64,000 bases of DNA from Chloroflexota bacterium. Lineage in GTDB: Bacteria; Chloroflexota; Limnocylindria; QHBO01. Of this stretch, positions 32,624 to 41,978 are shown in pieces (the first letter of the stretch is position 1; the number at the start of each line of letters is the position of its first letter). The stretch spans positions 1-64,000 of the forward strand of contig JAILWI010000003.1 in assembly GCA_025699005.1 (NCBI GenBank), read 5' to 3'. Below the pieces are notes generated by a model that worked only from the letters and a program-made list of their open reading frames with translations, was not told where the DNA came from and did not search any database. A program made the translations under genes and the position numbers.

Positions 32624-33768
32624 CGGGGATCGCGATCCTCGGGTCGACGGGGTCGATCGGCGCACAGACGCTCGAAGTCATCGCGGCCCATCCCGATCGG
32701 TTCGAGGTCCTCGGCCTGGCGAGCGGCAGCGGCGGCAAGGCCCTCGCCGGCCAGCTCTCGGCATGGCCGGACGCCCTCTGGTGGTGCGCCGATCCCGGGG
32801 CGCAGGCCGGTGTCCCGGACCGTCACGCCGCCGGAGGGCTCGAGGAGCTCGCCACCGCGGAGGGCGTCGAGATCGTGGTGGTTGCGACGACCGGGATGGC
32901 GGCCCTGCCGGCCGTGCTCGCCGCGCTGCGCTCCGGTCGACGCGTCGCCCTCGCGAACAAGGAGGCGCTGATCACCGGCGGGCACCTCGTCCGGGCACTG
33001 CTGGACACGGGCGGTGGCGACCCGCTCGAGCGGTTGCGACCCATCGACAGCGAGCACTCCGCGATCTGGCAGTGCCTGGTGGGGGAACGGATCGAGCACG
33101 TCGAGCGTCTCGTGCTCACTGCGAGCGGCGGTCCGTTCCGTGGGCGAGACCCGAAGTCGCTCGCGGCGGTCACGCCGGCGGATGCGCTCGCGCATCCGAC
33201 CTGGCGGATGGGGCCGAAGATCACCATCGATTCGGCCACGCTCGTGAACAAGGCATTCGAGGTCATCGAGGCTCAATGGCTGTATCGGCTCCCGTACCCT
33301 AAGATCGATGCCGTGATTCATCCCCAGAGCATCGTGCACTCGTTCGTCGAGTTCGCCGATGGCTCCCTGAAGGCCCAGCTCGGCCTCCCGGACATGCGAC
33401 TGCCGATCCAGTACGCCCTCACCTACCCGGAGCGCATGCCGTCTCCGGCGCGCCGATCCGACCCTTCCACGTGGGGCAGCCTCGAGTTCGCCCCGCTGCC
33501 ACCCGGTGGCTATCCCGCGTACGACGTCGTCCGCGCAGCCGCCGATGCGGGCGGCAACCGTGGGACGGTGCTGAATGCGGCCGACGAGGTCGCGGTCGCC
33601 GCGTTCCTCGACGGTGCGATCGACTTCCCGCGCATCGCCGCCGTCATCGCCCGGGCCGTCGAGCGGTGGGGCGACGACGACGAGCCCGACCTCGACGGCA
33701 TCGCAACGCTCGACCGCGCCGTCCGCGAGCAGCTGAGAACGGATCTTCTCGGCGGTGCCCGCGCATGA
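32620..33768 (+). CDS. dxr: 1-deoxy-D-xylulose 5-phosphate reductoisomerase
   Basis: Second step of the MEP isoprenoid pathway: DXP to MEP with NADPH and a divalent metal. The 382-residue protein starts MTGIAILGSTGSIG, the NADPH-binding loop. ANKEALITGG lies near residue 112. The metal and substrate residues appear in PIDSEHSAIWQ near 141, TASGGPFRG near 164 and ATLVNKAFEVIEA near 206. The ATG at 32620 overlaps the cdsA stop; a longer reading from 32413 lies inside cdsA. Its presence shows that the organism uses the MEP route that feeds uppS. Confidence 0.96.
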   Translation: MTGIAILGSTGSIGAQTLEVIAAHPDRFEVLGLASGSGGKALAGQLSAWPDALWWCADPGAQAGVPDRHAAGGLEELATAEGVEIVVVATTGMAALPAVLAALRSGRRVALANKEALITGGHLVRALLDTGGGDPLERLRPIDSEHSAIWQCLVGERIEHVERLVLTASGGPFRGRDPKSLAAVTPADALAHPTWRMGPKITIDSATLVNKAFEVIEAQWLYRLPYPKIDAVIHPQSIVHSFVEFADGSLKAQLGLPDMRLPIQYALTYPERMPSPARRSDPSTWGSLEFAPLPPGGYPAYDVVRAAADAGGNRGTVLNAADEVAVAAFLDGAIDFPRIAAVIARAVERWGDDDEPDLDGIATLDRAVREQLRTDLLGGARA

Positions 33769-34895
33769 TCGAGATCGCCGGCACCATCGGGGCGTTCCTT
33801 GCCGTGCTCGTCGTGCTCGTGCTCGTCCACGAGCTCGGACACTTCCTCGTTGCCAAGCGCGCGGGGATCACCGTGCAGGAGTTCGGGATCGGCTTCCCGC
33901 CGCGCATCACCTCCGTCATGTGGCGCGGCACGCGCTACAGCCTGAACTGGATTCCGCTGGGCGGCTTCGTGAAGATGCTCGGCGAGGACGGCGACGTCGA
34001 GCTGAACCGTCTGCGCGAGCAGGGGTTGACGAGCGGCGAGATCGAGACGGCGATGGCCGGTGCCTTCAATCGCAAGCCGGTCTGGATCCGCATCGGCGTC
34101 CTGCTCGCCGGCGTGGTCATGAACTTCGTCCTCGCGGCGGGCCTCTTCGCGGTCGCGCTCAGCCTCCCGATCCCGATCGGACACGGCCCGCTCACGGTCC
34201 TCAGCGTCCAGGAGAGCAGCCCCGCGGAAGGCCGGCTCGCCGAGGGTGACGTCATCATCGGCGCCGATGGTCGCACGTTCGAGCGGTCGGCCGATCTCAC
34301 CGAGTACGTGGCAGGTCGGGCCGGGTTCGTCGTCGAGCTCAGCGTGCTGCGAGACTCGGAGCAGATCGACGTCTCGCTGATCCCGCGATCCGTCACCCAG
34401 GAGGACCGCCAGCGGGGGATCGGGCCGGTCGGCTTCTCATACGAGCCGGAGCGGCTCGTCGAGGAGCCGTCCACGGTGGCGGGACCCCTCGACGCGGTGG
34501 GTCGCGGCACCGCGGCGGCCGCGACGATCGCGGTCCAGATCCCCGGAGGCCTCGCCAACGCCGTCGGCGGGCTCATCGGCCTGAATCCCGACGCCGGCGA
34601 TGCGATGGGCCCGATCGGCATCGCCCAGGAGACCGGCCGCGTGCTCGAGGCGCCGCTCGTCAGCCAGCTGCTGTTCATGGGCGTGCTCTCGATCAACCTC
34701 GCGGTCCTCAACGTGCTGCCGTTCCCGCCGCTCGACGGCGGCCGCATGGTCGTGGTGCTGCTGGAGTCGGCGCGCCGCCGGAAGCTGCCCGCCGAGCGTG
34801 AGGCGCTGATCTACCTCACCGGCTTCGCCGTGCTGCTGGCCCTCGTGATCCTCATCAGCATCCAGGACATCCAGCGGCTCGTCACCGGCGGCTGA
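33765..34895 (+). CDS. rseP: Site-2 membrane zinc protease RseP/RasP
   Basis: Intramembrane M50 protease that cleaves anti-sigma factors and leftover signal peptides. The 376-residue protein has HELGH in the first membrane helix (about 22-26), followed by FGIGFPPRI and a PDZ domain (about 135-215). A further helix has PIGIAQETGR, and the C-terminal NVLPFPPLDGGRM motif supplies the third zinc ligand. The ATG overlaps the dxr stop. It is the last gene of the rpsB transcript; the target anti-sigma factor is not in the window. Confidence 0.95.
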   Translation: MIEIAGTIGAFLAVLVVLVLVHELGHFLVAKRAGITVQEFGIGFPPRITSVMWRGTRYSLNWIPLGGFVKMLGEDGDVELNRLREQGLTSGEIETAMAGAFNRKPVWIRIGVLLAGVVMNFVLAAGLFAVALSLPIPIGHGPLTVLSVQESSPAEGRLAEGDVIIGADGRTFERSADLTEYVAGRAGFVVELSVLRDSEQIDVSLIPRSVTQEDRQRGIGPVGFSYEPERLVEEPSTVAGPLDAVGRGTAAAATIAVQIPGGLANAVGGLIGLNPDAGDAMGPIGIAQETGRVLEAPLVSQLLFMGVLSINLAVLNVLPFPPLDGGRMVVVLLESARRRKLPAEREALIYLTGFAVLLALVILISIQDIQRLVTGG

Positions 34896-34932
34896 TCCAG
34901 GCCCGCCTCGTGCGGGGAGAGGGGCGATCGGG

Positions 34933-34938
34933 TATACT
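34933..34938 (+). promoter_or_regulatory. -10 element TATACT of the nusA operon
   Basis: TATACT lies in the rseP-nusA gap, 117 bases before the nusA ATG. The -35 is poor. Transcription from here would produce a leader of about 110 bases that contains the terminator-like hairpin annotated below. Confidence 0.55.
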
Positions 34939-34993
34939 CCGCACCGGTTCGACCGACCAATCGACGAACCACACATATTGAACTGAGTACGAG

Positions 34994-35028
34994 GACGTGG
35001 GTCGGTTCGCCATCCCACGTCTTTCTTT
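34994..35028 (+). terminator. Intrinsic terminator in the nusA leader (probable attenuator)
   Basis: An 8-bp GC-rich stem (34994-35001 with 35014-35021) is followed directly by TTTCTTT. It lies between the nusA promoter and the nusA start rather than after a gene. Bases 35000-35006, part of the stem and loop, can instead pair with 34952-34958 upstream, and 35000-35005 can pair with 35032-35037 downstream. These pairings are mutually exclusive with the terminator. Another short stem, 34946-34951 with 34965-34970, competes with the upstream pairing. The layout suggests transcriptional attenuation of nusA-infB-pnp. Confidence 0.6.
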
Positions 35029-35055
35029 GTCCCGACCGCGAAACGAGGTGCGGCC

Positions 35056-36210
35056 ATGAATCGAGACTTCATCGGAGCACTGCTCCAGCTGAACGCCGAG
35101 AAGGGTGTGCCGCAGGAGATCCTGATCCGGACGCTGGAGCAGGCAATCGAATCGGCCTATCGGCGGAATGCCGACGCGCCCGAAAACGTGGTCGTCACCG
35201 TGAACCCCGAGACAGGTGAGATCAGCGTCGCCCGCGAATACGAGGTCATGGCGACGAAGGAGGAGGTCGAGGACCCCGAGTCGCAGATGTTCGTCGCCGA
35301 TGCCCAGAAGATCGATCCCGCCACCGGCGTCGGAGCCAAGGTCCGCATCCCCGAGAACGTGACGCAGGCCCAGCTCGGCCGGATCGCGGCGCAGACCGCG
35401 GGCCAGGTGTACCGGCAGCGGCTCCGCGAGGCGCAGCGCGACGTCGTCTTCCAGCAGTACGCGTCCCGCGAGGGCGAGATCATGACCGGCACCGTGCAGC
35501 GCACGACCGAGTCGGCCGTCGTCCTCGACATGGGCAAGGACGTCGAGGCCGTGCTCGCGGTGACCGAGCAGCTGCCGAGCGAGACGTACCGGATCGGTCA
35601 GCACCTCAAGGTCTACGTCATGGAGGTCCGCCGCACCACCCGCGGGCCGGTCATCGTCGCCAGCCGCACCCACCGGGGCTTCCTCCGCCGCCTCATGGAG
35701 ATGGAGATCCCCGAGATCTACAACGGCACGGTGGTCATCCGCGGCATCGCCCGCGAGGCGGGGAGCCGATCGAAGGTGGCCGTCGAGTCGCGCCAGCAGG
35801 GCGTCGACGCGAAGGGTGCCGCCGTTGGCCAGCGCGGCGCGCGCATCCAGTCGATCGTCGCGGAGCTCAACGGAGAGAAGGTCGACATCGTCCTGTGGGA
35901 CGAGGATCCCGGCCGCTTCGTCGCCGAGGCGCTGAGCCCTGCCGAGGTCCTCAGCGTGCGGATCGACGAGGAGCACAAGATCGCGAACGTCATCGTTCCG
36001 GAGCGTCAGCTCAGCCTCGCCATCGGCAAGGAGGGACAGAACGCCCGGCTCGCCGCCAAGCTCACCGGCTGGCGAATCGACATCCGATCCGAGACGGGTG
36101 TGGCCACCGCCGCCGCCGGCAGCGAGCATCTCGACGGGGAGCACGAGGGCGAGGCTCACGAGGCCATGCCGAACGAGGAGGCACCCGTCGATGCCGAAGC
36201 GGCGACCTGA
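35056..36210 (+). CDS. nusA: Transcription termination/antitermination protein NusA
   Basis: RNA-polymerase-binding factor that controls pausing, termination and antitermination. The 384-residue protein has the N-terminal polymerase-binding domain (1-130), S1 (about 135-200), and KH1 and KH2 (about 205-350), ending with [25 protein letters not shown]. There is a short acidic tail and no extra C-terminal acidic repeats. No rimP gene precedes it, unlike most bacteria. Its 3' end overlaps ylxR by 20 bases. It may regulate its own leader attenuator. Confidence 0.96.
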   Translation: MNRDFIGALLQLNAEKGVPQEILIRTLEQAIESAYRRNADAPENVVVTVNPETGEISVAREYEVMATKEEVEDPESQMFVADAQKIDPATGVGAKVRIPENVTQAQLGRIAAQTAGQVYRQRLREAQRDVVFQQYASREGEIMTGTVQRTTESAVVLDMGKDVEAVLAVTEQLPSETYRIGQHLKVYVMEVRRTTRGPVIVASRTHRGFLRRLMEMEIPEIYNGTVVIRGIAREAGSRSKVAVESRQQGVDAKGAAVGQRGARIQSIVAELNGEKVDIVLWDEDPGRFVAEALSPAEVLSVRIDEEHKIANVIVPERQLSLAIGKEGQNARLAAKLTGWRIDIRSETGVATAAAGSEHLDGEHEGEAHEAMPNEEAPVDAEAAT

Positions 36211-36466
36211 CCACGTCCCGACGCGGACGTGTGCCGTCTGTCGCCAGTCGCATCCGAAGCGCGACATGACGCGCGTCGTGCGCGCCCCCGACGGAACCAT
36301 CCACCGCGACGACACCGGCCGGGCGCCGGGCCGCGGAACATACATCTGCCAAGACCCGGCCTGCCGCGACGTCGAGCGCAGCGCGGCCGCCGTGAAGCGA
36401 GCGCTCGGGGCCGAGCCAGCGCCCGAGGAGCTCGAGATCGAGGGAGTACCACATGCCACCACGTAG
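36191..36466 (+). CDS. ylxR: YlxR/DUF448 RNA-binding protein
   Basis: Small basic protein of the DUF448 family, found between nusA and infB in many bacteria; its reported roles are in RNA binding and transcription. The 91-residue protein has the family core RTCAVCRQSHPKRDMTRVVR (about 13-32), GRGTYICQDPACRD near 55 and a final helix. The ATG at 36191 lies inside the end of nusA, and its own end overlaps infB by 14 bases, so all three are translationally linked. Confidence 0.9.
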   Translation: MPKRRPDHVPTRTCAVCRQSHPKRDMTRVVRAPDGTIHRDDTGRAPGRGTYICQDPACRDVERSAAAVKRALGAEPAPEELEIEGVPHATT

Positions 36467-38351
36467 ATACCGACCACGCCGCGGACCGCGGCCGCAGCGC
36501 AAGCGCACCGGAGGCGGCGTCGCGACCGAGGCGCAGGCGCCCGTGCGTCCGACCGGCCCCGTCGAGCTCGCGAGCTCCGTCGCCGTCAAGGACTTCGCGG
36601 AGGCGCTGGGCGTCAGCTCCGCCGAGGTCATCAACGTCCTGATCCGCAACGGGATCTTCGCGACGGTCAACCAGACGATCGACTTCGACACCGCATCGCT
36701 CGTCGCCGCGGAGCTCGGCTTCGAAACCGTCGAGGGCGGCGCCAGCGAGCGTGCCGCGGCGGCAGCCGCCACGGAGCAGGACCTCGTGAAGCCAGGCAGC
36801 GCCGAGGAGGGCGACGGAAAGCCGGTGCTGTGGACCGAGGAGGACACGTCCAAGCTCACGACGCGCGCCCCCATCGTCACGGTCATGGGCCACGTCGATC
36901 ACGGAAAGACGTCGCTGCTCGACGCCATCCGTGAGACGAAGGTGGCATCCGGGGAGAGCGGCGGCATCACGCAGCACATCGGCGCGAGCGAGGTCGTCCA
37001 CAACGACAAGCGCATCGTCTTCCTGGACACGCCCGGCCACGAGGCCTTCACCGCCATGCGCGCCCGGGGTGCCCAGGTCACCGACATCGCGGTCATCGTG
37101 GTCGCAGCCGATGACGGCGTCATGCCGCAGACGAAGGAGGCGATCGACCACGTCCGCGCCGCGCGGGTGCCGATGATCGTGGCGATCAACAAGGTCGACA
37201 AGCCTGACGCGCAGCCGGACCGCGTGAAGCAGGAGCTGGCGGACAACAAGGTCCTCATCGAGGAGTACGGCGGTGACGTCATCGCCGTTCCGGTGAGCGC
37301 GAAGCAGAAGACCGGCATCGACGACCTCATGGAGATGGTCCTGCTCGTCGCCGACCTGCAGGATCTCAAGGCGAACCCCGATCGCGACGCCATCGGCACG
37401 ATCGTCGAGTCGAAGGTCGACAAGGGACGCGGCAACGTCGCGACCGTGCTCGTCCAGACGGGAACGCTGAAGGTGGGCCAGATCGTGAGCGTCGGCCGCA
37501 CCTGGGGTCGGGTTCGCGCCCTGAACAACGCGGCGGGCAAGCGCGTGAAGGAGGCCGAGCCGGCCTCCGCCGTGGAGATCGTCGGTCTCCAGGGCCTGCC
37601 CGAGGCGGGGGACATCCTCCGCGTGGTCGCCGACGAGAAGACCGCCCGGGATGCGGCAGAGGCCGCCGATCGCGTCGCGGCCGGCGCCGATGGCCAGAAG
37701 GTGAGCAGCCTCGAGGAGATCAGCGCCCAGATCAAGGACGCCGAGGTCGCCGAGCTGCGGGTCGTCCTGAAGACCGACGTCCAGGGATCGCTCGGCGCCA
37801 TTCGTCACGCGATCGAGCGGCTCAACACGAGCGAGGTCCGCATCAACATCCTGCGCGAGGGCGCCGGAGACATCAACGAGAGCGACATCAACCTCGCCTC
37901 GGCCTCCGATGCGGTCGTCATCGGCTTCAACGCCAAGCTCGACACCGGCGCGCAGCGCTCGGTGGAGGCGACCGGGGTGGACGTCCGGCTGTACGACGTG
38001 ATCTACAAGCTGACCGACGACATCGGGCAGGCCCTGTCGGGGCTCCTGGCGCCGAAGCTCGTCGAGCAGGTCGAGGGTCACGCCGAGGTGCGCATGGTCA
38101 TCAAGGCGGGACGCGCCGGCAACATCGCCGGGTCGTACGTCATCGACGGCCGGATCATCCGCGGCGGCCAGGCGCGGCTCATGCGCGGCGGCGAGGTCAT
38201 CGCCGACACCCGCATCACGTCGCTCAAGCGCTTCAAGGACGACGTCCGAGAGGTGGCAACCGGGTTCGAGTGCGGCATCGGCCTCGACGCCGATGACATC
38301 GCCGAGGGCGACGTGATCGAGTGCTACCAGATGGTGACCGAGCAGGCCTGA
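36453..38351 (+). CDS. infB: Translation initiation factor IF-2
   Basis: GTPase that brings initiator fMet-tRNA to the ribosome. The 632-residue protein is short because the long variable N-terminal region is nearly absent. A basic stretch is followed by one IF2_N helical domain (about 45-90). The G domain has GHVDHGKTS near 146, [15 protein letters not shown] near 192 and NKVDKP near 246, followed by domains II and III and the C-terminal tRNA-binding domain. The stop overlaps the rbfA ATG by one base. Confidence 0.97.
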   Translation: MPPRRYRPRRGPRPQRKRTGGGVATEAQAPVRPTGPVELASSVAVKDFAEALGVSSAEVINVLIRNGIFATVNQTIDFDTASLVAAELGFETVEGGASERAAAAAATEQDLVKPGSAEEGDGKPVLWTEEDTSKLTTRAPIVTVMGHVDHGKTSLLDAIRETKVASGESGGITQHIGASEVVHNDKRIVFLDTPGHEAFTAMRARGAQVTDIAVIVVAADDGVMPQTKEAIDHVRAARVPMIVAINKVDKPDAQPDRVKQELADNKVLIEEYGGDVIAVPVSAKQKTGIDDLMEMVLLVADLQDLKANPDRDAIGTIVESKVDKGRGNVATVLVQTGTLKVGQIVSVGRTWGRVRALNNAAGKRVKEAEPASAVEIVGLQGLPEAGDILRVVADEKTARDAAEAADRVAAGADGQKVSSLEEISAQIKDAEVAELRVVLKTDVQGSLGAIRHAIERLNTSEVRINILREGAGDINESDINLASASDAVVIGFNAKLDTGAQRSVEATGVDVRLYDVIYKLTDDIGQALSGLLAPKLVEQVEGHAEVRMVIKAGRAGNIAGSYVIDGRIIRGGQARLMRGGEVIADTRITSLKRFKDDVREVATGFECGIGLDADDIAEGDVIECYQMVTEQA

Positions 38352-38701
38352 TGAGCCAGCGAACGGATCGGCTCGACAGCCAGATCCGGGCCGAGCTCGC
38401 CGAGCTCATGCAGCGTGAGATGAAGGACCCGCGAATCGGGTTTGCGACGATCACACGCGTGGAGACGGCGCGCGACCTCGGCTCGGCGAAGGTCTGGGTG
38501 AGCATCATGGGCAGCGAGGAGGAGCGCCAGCAGACGATGAAGGCGCTGACCGACGCTGCCCCGTGGATGCGCCGTCAGCTCGGCGACCGTCTCACCCTGC
38601 GCCATATCCCGCAGCTGATCGTCAAGCACGACGACTCGATCGAGGCGGGGGACCGGGTCCTCAAGCTTCTGCGCGAGATCGAGGACGAGGGCACCTCGTG
38701 A
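38351..38701 (+). CDS. rbfA: Ribosome-binding factor A
   Basis: KH-like factor that matures the 30S subunit at the 16S 5' end. The 116-residue protein has the N-terminal SQRTDRLDSQIRAELAELMQ helix, the EMKDPRIGFATITRVE motif and VWVSIMGSEEERQQTMKAL, then HIPQLIVKHDDSIEAGDRVLKLL. The ATG at 38351 overlaps the infB stop. The gene end overlaps the nrnA GTG by four bases. Confidence 0.96.
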   Translation: MSQRTDRLDSQIRAELAELMQREMKDPRIGFATITRVETARDLGSAKVWVSIMGSEEERQQTMKALTDAAPWMRRQLGDRLTLRHIPQLIVKHDDSIEAGDRVLKLLREIEDEGTS

Positions 38702-39681
38702 GCCGCGCCGATGTCGTGGCGGCCATCCTGGGCGCCGAGCGAATCACCGCCATCTGCCACGAGAATCCCGATGCCGACACGCTCGGATCGGCCCTCGCCC
38801 TGCGGCTGGCCGTGGAGCGGCTCGGCAAGCAGGCCGAGGTCGTGGCCGCCGACCCGGTCCCGCCGACGCTCGTCGACCTGCCGGGCGCCGCTGACGTGCG
38901 GACGCTGCCCCAGCTCGAGCCGGACGTCGCCGTCGTTCTCGACGGTCCGTTGTCACGCACGGGGAGCGTGGCCGCCGAGGCGGCGGACTGGCTGTCCCGG
39001 GCGCGCGTCGTGAACATCGACCATCACATCTCCAACGACGGGGAGGGCACCGATGCGTCGTGGGTGGACGCGGACGCGGCGGCGACGTGCGAGATGATGG
39101 CTCTGCTCATCCCCGAGCTCGGGGTGGAGATCGACACGGCGATCGCCACCGTCCTGACCGCCGGGATCGTTCAGGACACCCACACCTTCTCGCACCCGAA
39201 TGCGACGCCGCGCACGCTGCGGGTGGCCGCCGATCTCGTGGCGGCCGGCGCGCCCCTGTCGGCCATCCACCGCTCGATCTACGCCGACAAGCCGTTCGGG
39301 ACGCTGGCGCTGTGGGGCCGGATCATGGCCGGGATGGCGCAGCGCCGCGAAGGAAGGATCGTCCACGCGGCGATGACGACCGAGATGCTGAGCGATACCG
39401 GGACCGAGCCCGTCGCATCGGAGGGATTCATCGACCTGCTGGCATCAACGAAGACCGCCGACATCACGGTTCTCTTCAAGGAGGTCGACGAGTCTCACGT
39501 CCGCGTGAGCGTCCGGACCTCCGCCCGGGCCGATGCGGTCGCGATCACCTCGGCCTTCGGTGGAGGTGGCCACGCCCGGGCCGCGGGATGCTCCATCGAC
39601 GAGCCGCTGGCACGCGCGACGGAGCTCCTCCTCGACGAGTGCGAACGCGAGCTCGACCGGGCCGATGCTCGGGGTCGTTAA
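38698..39681 (+). CDS. nrnA: DHH-family nanoRNase/pAp phosphatase NrnA
   Basis: Degrades two- to five-base RNA remnants (and pAp), finishing mRNA decay. The 327-residue protein has the DHH domain with HENPDADTLGSALAL near residue 20 (Asp ligands) and VNIDHHISND near 105. The C-terminal DHHA1 domain has FGGGGHARAAGC near 287. The GTG start overlaps the rbfA stop. The rbfA-nrnA-truB order is common in Gram-positive-like bacteria that lack Orn. It would act downstream of the pnp and rnj products encoded nearby. Confidence 0.95.
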   Translation: MSRADVVAAILGAERITAICHENPDADTLGSALALRLAVERLGKQAEVVAADPVPPTLVDLPGAADVRTLPQLEPDVAVVLDGPLSRTGSVAAEAADWLSRARVVNIDHHISNDGEGTDASWVDADAAATCEMMALLIPELGVEIDTAIATVLTAGIVQDTHTFSHPNATPRTLRVAADLVAAGAPLSAIHRSIYADKPFGTLALWGRIMAGMAQRREGRIVHAAMTTEMLSDTGTEPVASEGFIDLLASTKTADITVLFKEVDESHVRVSVRTSARADAVAITSAFGGGGHARAAGCSIDEPLARATELLLDECERELDRADARGR

Positions 39682-40555
39682 CCTCGACAAGCCGGTCGGG
39701 CCGACGAGCCACGACATGGTCGGCATGCTGCGCCGCCTCACCGGCACGCGCCGCATCGGGCACGCCGGCACGCTCGACCCCCTCGCCTCCGGCGTTCTGC
39801 CGATTCTCGTCGGGCGCGCGACGCGCTTCAGCGAGGAGCTCACCGGGGGAGCGAAGCGGTACGACGCGGTCATCCGCCTGGGAGCCACCAGCGCGACCGA
39901 TGACGCCGAGGGCCCCGTCGAGGTGGTGACCGGCCCGATCCCGTCGGAAGAGGCGGTCCGCGAGGCGCTGGTCGCATTCGTCGGCACCTTCGACCAGGTG
40001 CCGCCCAGCTTCAGCGCACGCAAGGTCGGCGGACGGACGGCTCACCGTGCCGCTCGTGCCGGCGAGCCGATCGACGTGCCGCCGCGCAGCGTCACGATCC
40101 ACGAGATCACACTGCTCGAGATGAGCACCGACGACGCGGGGGCCGACGTCAGGATCGACCTGCGCTGCGGTGCCGGAACCTACGTCCGTTCGCTGGCCCG
40201 CGACGTCGGCACGAGCCTCGGCACTGGCGGATACCTTCGCTCGCTGCGCCGCCTCGAGGCGGCGGGGCTGAGCATCGACACCGCCGTCACGCCCGACATG
40301 CTCGAGGCCCTCGCCTCGGAGGGTCGACTGGCGGAAGTGCTCCTGCCGGTCGGCGATCTCCTGCCGCTGCCGAGGGTTCAGCTGGACGCCGAGGCCGCGG
40401 TGGCATTCCGCCATGGGTCGGCACGGCCGGTCGACACGGCGTCGCACGACGGTCGCGTCGGGGTCTTCGCCGGCGACGAGATCATCGGCGTCGGGTCGCT
40501 CATCGGAGGCATCCTCAAGCCGGACAAGGTGCTGCCCGAGGAGTCATCCCGGTGA
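39665..40555 (+). CDS. truB: tRNA pseudouridine55 synthase TruB
   Basis: Forms pseudouridine at position 55 in the T-loop of tRNAs. The 296-residue protein begins MLGVVNLDKPVGPTSHDMV. The catalytic motif is GHAGTLDPLASGVLP near residue 36, with the nucleophilic Asp. RCGAGTYVRSLARDVG near 165 and a C-terminal PUA-like part follow. The ATG lies inside the end of nrnA (17-base overlap). The next gene overlaps by four bases. Confidence 0.96.
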   Translation: MLGVVNLDKPVGPTSHDMVGMLRRLTGTRRIGHAGTLDPLASGVLPILVGRATRFSEELTGGAKRYDAVIRLGATSATDDAEGPVEVVTGPIPSEEAVREALVAFVGTFDQVPPSFSARKVGGRTAHRAARAGEPIDVPPRSVTIHEITLLEMSTDDAGADVRIDLRCGAGTYVRSLARDVGTSLGTGGYLRSLRRLEAAGLSIDTAVTPDMLEALASEGRLAEVLLPVGDLLPLPRVQLDAEAAVAFRHGSARPVDTASHDGRVGVFAGDEIIGVGSLIGGILKPDKVLPEESSR

Positions 40556-41484
40556 GTGCGCTGCGCATCGACGAGATCCCCGAGATCGGTCCCGCGGTGG
40601 TGACGCTCGGCGTGTTCGATGGCGTGCATCGGGGTCACCGGCACGTCATCGAGGCCACCCGGAGGGCGGCAGCGGAGCGCGACGCGGCCAGCGTGGCCAT
40701 CGTCTTCAGCCCGCACCCGGACGAGGTGGTGCGTCCGGGAGTGATCGTCGAACGGCTCCTGCCGCCGGAGGTCACGCTGGAACGCCTGCACGAGGAGGGT
40801 CTCGACCACGCGATGGAGATGCGCTTCGACGATGCCGTCAGGGGCATGGATCCGGATGTCTTCCTGGCCGGCCTGGCTCCCGGGATCGAGCTGCGCGGGA
40901 TCACGATGACCCCGGACAGCGCGTTCGGCCGCGCTCGATCCGGCACGCTCGAGCGCGTCTCGGAGATCGGCGCCATCAACGGCTGGGATTGCATCGCGGT
41001 CGAACCGCTCGTCCTCGACGGTGCACCGGTCTCGTCCTCTCGCATCCGGGCTGCCCTGCACGAGGGTGAGGTCGAGACGGCGGCCGATCTGCTCGCCGCG
41101 CGGCCGATGCTTCGCGGGACCGTCGTGCACGGCGACGAGCGCGGTCGCGAGCTCGGGTTCCCGACCGCCAACCTGTCATTCGCGTATCCCGCCGCGCTGC
41201 CGGCGCTCGGGATCTACCTGGGCCGCGTCGCCGTGCCGGCCCGCGATGTCGGCCCCGGGCATCCCGCACTCGTGAGCGTCGGCGTGCGCCCGACGTTCCA
41301 TGACGACGGACGCGTGCTCGTCGAGGTCTACCTCCTCGACTGGGACGGCGACCTGTACGACGCGGAGCTCGATGTCGAGCTCGAGTCGCGACTGCGTTCC
41401 GAGCAGCGATTCGACAGCGTCGAGGCCCTGATCGAGCAGATGCAACGCGACGAGGTGGAGGCCCGGCGGCGCATCGGAGGCTGA
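40552..41484 (+). CDS. ribF: Bifunctional riboflavin kinase/FAD synthetase
   Basis: Converts riboflavin to FMN and FMN to FAD. The 310-residue protein has the nucleotidyltransferase domain with GVFDGVHRGHRHVI near residue 20. The adenylation signature VSSSRIRAALHEGEVETA lies near 160. The kinase domain starts at RGTVVHGDERGRELGFPTANL near 185 and includes GVRPTF. The GTG start overlaps the truB stop. This is the last gene before the rpsO promoter. Confidence 0.96.
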   Translation: MSALRIDEIPEIGPAVVTLGVFDGVHRGHRHVIEATRRAAAERDAASVAIVFSPHPDEVVRPGVIVERLLPPEVTLERLHEEGLDHAMEMRFDDAVRGMDPDVFLAGLAPGIELRGITMTPDSAFGRARSGTLERVSEIGAINGWDCIAVEPLVLDGAPVSSSRIRAALHEGEVETAADLLAARPMLRGTVVHGDERGRELGFPTANLSFAYPAALPALGIYLGRVAVPARDVGPGHPALVSVGVRPTFHDDGRVLVEVYLLDWDGDLYDAELDVELESRLRSEQRFDSVEALIEQMQRDEVEARRRIGG

Positions 41485-41516
41485 CCCCCCTCGTGGCGAC
41501 TCCCGCGCTGCTCTGG

Positions 41517-41522
41517 TAGACT
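41517..41522 (+). promoter_or_regulatory. -10 element TAGACT of rpsO
   Basis: TAGACT lies between ribF and rpsO, with a weak TGGCGA at 17-base spacing upstream (41494-41499). A start about seven bases later would leave a leader of roughly 27 bases carrying GGAGG before the GTG. Confidence 0.45.
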
Positions 41523-41555
41523 CCGATGGTTACGGAAACGAATGTGGAGGAATAC

Positions 41556-41825
41556 GTGCCGCTCGCCAAGGACGCGAAGAGCGCAATCGTCGACGAATAC
41601 GCCACGCACGAGGGCGATACCGGATCACCCGAGGTGCAGATTGCGCTTCTCACCGAGCGGATCAAGTCGCTGACCGATCACCTGCGCAGCTACCCGAAGG
41701 ACAACCACTCGCGCCGCGGGCTGTTGAAGCTCGTCGGGCAGCGCCGGCGGCTGCTTGCGTATCTGGTCCGGAACGACGTCGACCGATACCGCACCGTCAT
41801 CGGCAGCCTGGGGCTGCGCCGCTAG
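41556..41825 (+). CDS. rpsO: 30S ribosomal protein S15
   Basis: Primary 16S-binding protein of the platform. With the GTG at 41556 the protein has 89 residues, the standard length, and begins [50 protein letters not shown] and the final LGLRR are typical. A GTG-type start at 41526 would add ten residues and place the ribosome site (GGAGGA at 41546) inside the gene, so it is rejected. The gene is followed by a strong hairpin and then pnp, the classical pair. Confidence 0.96.
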   Translation: MPLAKDAKSAIVDEYATHEGDTGSPEVQIALLTERIKSLTDHLRSYPKDNHSRRGLLKLVGQRRRLLAYLVRNDVDRYRTVIGSLGLRR

Positions 41826-41841
41826 ACACCGACCCGCGATC

Positions 41842-41866
41842 AACCCAGGGCCGACGGCCCTGGGTT
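41842..41866 (+). terminator. rpsO terminator or processing hairpin
   Basis: A perfect 11-bp inverted repeat with a 3-base loop begins 17 bases after the rpsO stop. The right arm ends in TT and is followed by one further T. It resembles an intrinsic terminator, but in other bacteria the rpsO-pnp gap also carries an RNase III site that controls pnp. Either role is possible. Confidence 0.6.
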
Positions 41867-41913
41867 TCGCACATCGCACACCAACCCCCGGCATCCACCC
41901 CCGCCTGACGCAT

Positions 41914-41929
41914 GCGCTCACGCGAGCGC
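41914..41929 (+). other. Second hairpin in the pnp leader
   Basis: A 6-bp GC stem with an ACGC loop lies 50 bases before the pnp start. With the rpsO hairpin it makes the rpsO-pnp spacer highly structured. I see no clear separate pnp promoter, so pnp is probably read through from rpsO. Confidence 0.3.
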
Positions 41930-41978
41930 GCCACGGGAACGAGCGTGGAATGCCGACCCGAACACACTGGAGGAATCA

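Noticed and set aside
34946..34970. GGTTCGA segment resembling a tRNA T-arm in the nusA leader
   Set aside because: No acceptor stem, anticodon arm or D-arm can be drawn around it; it is better explained as part of the leader pairing.
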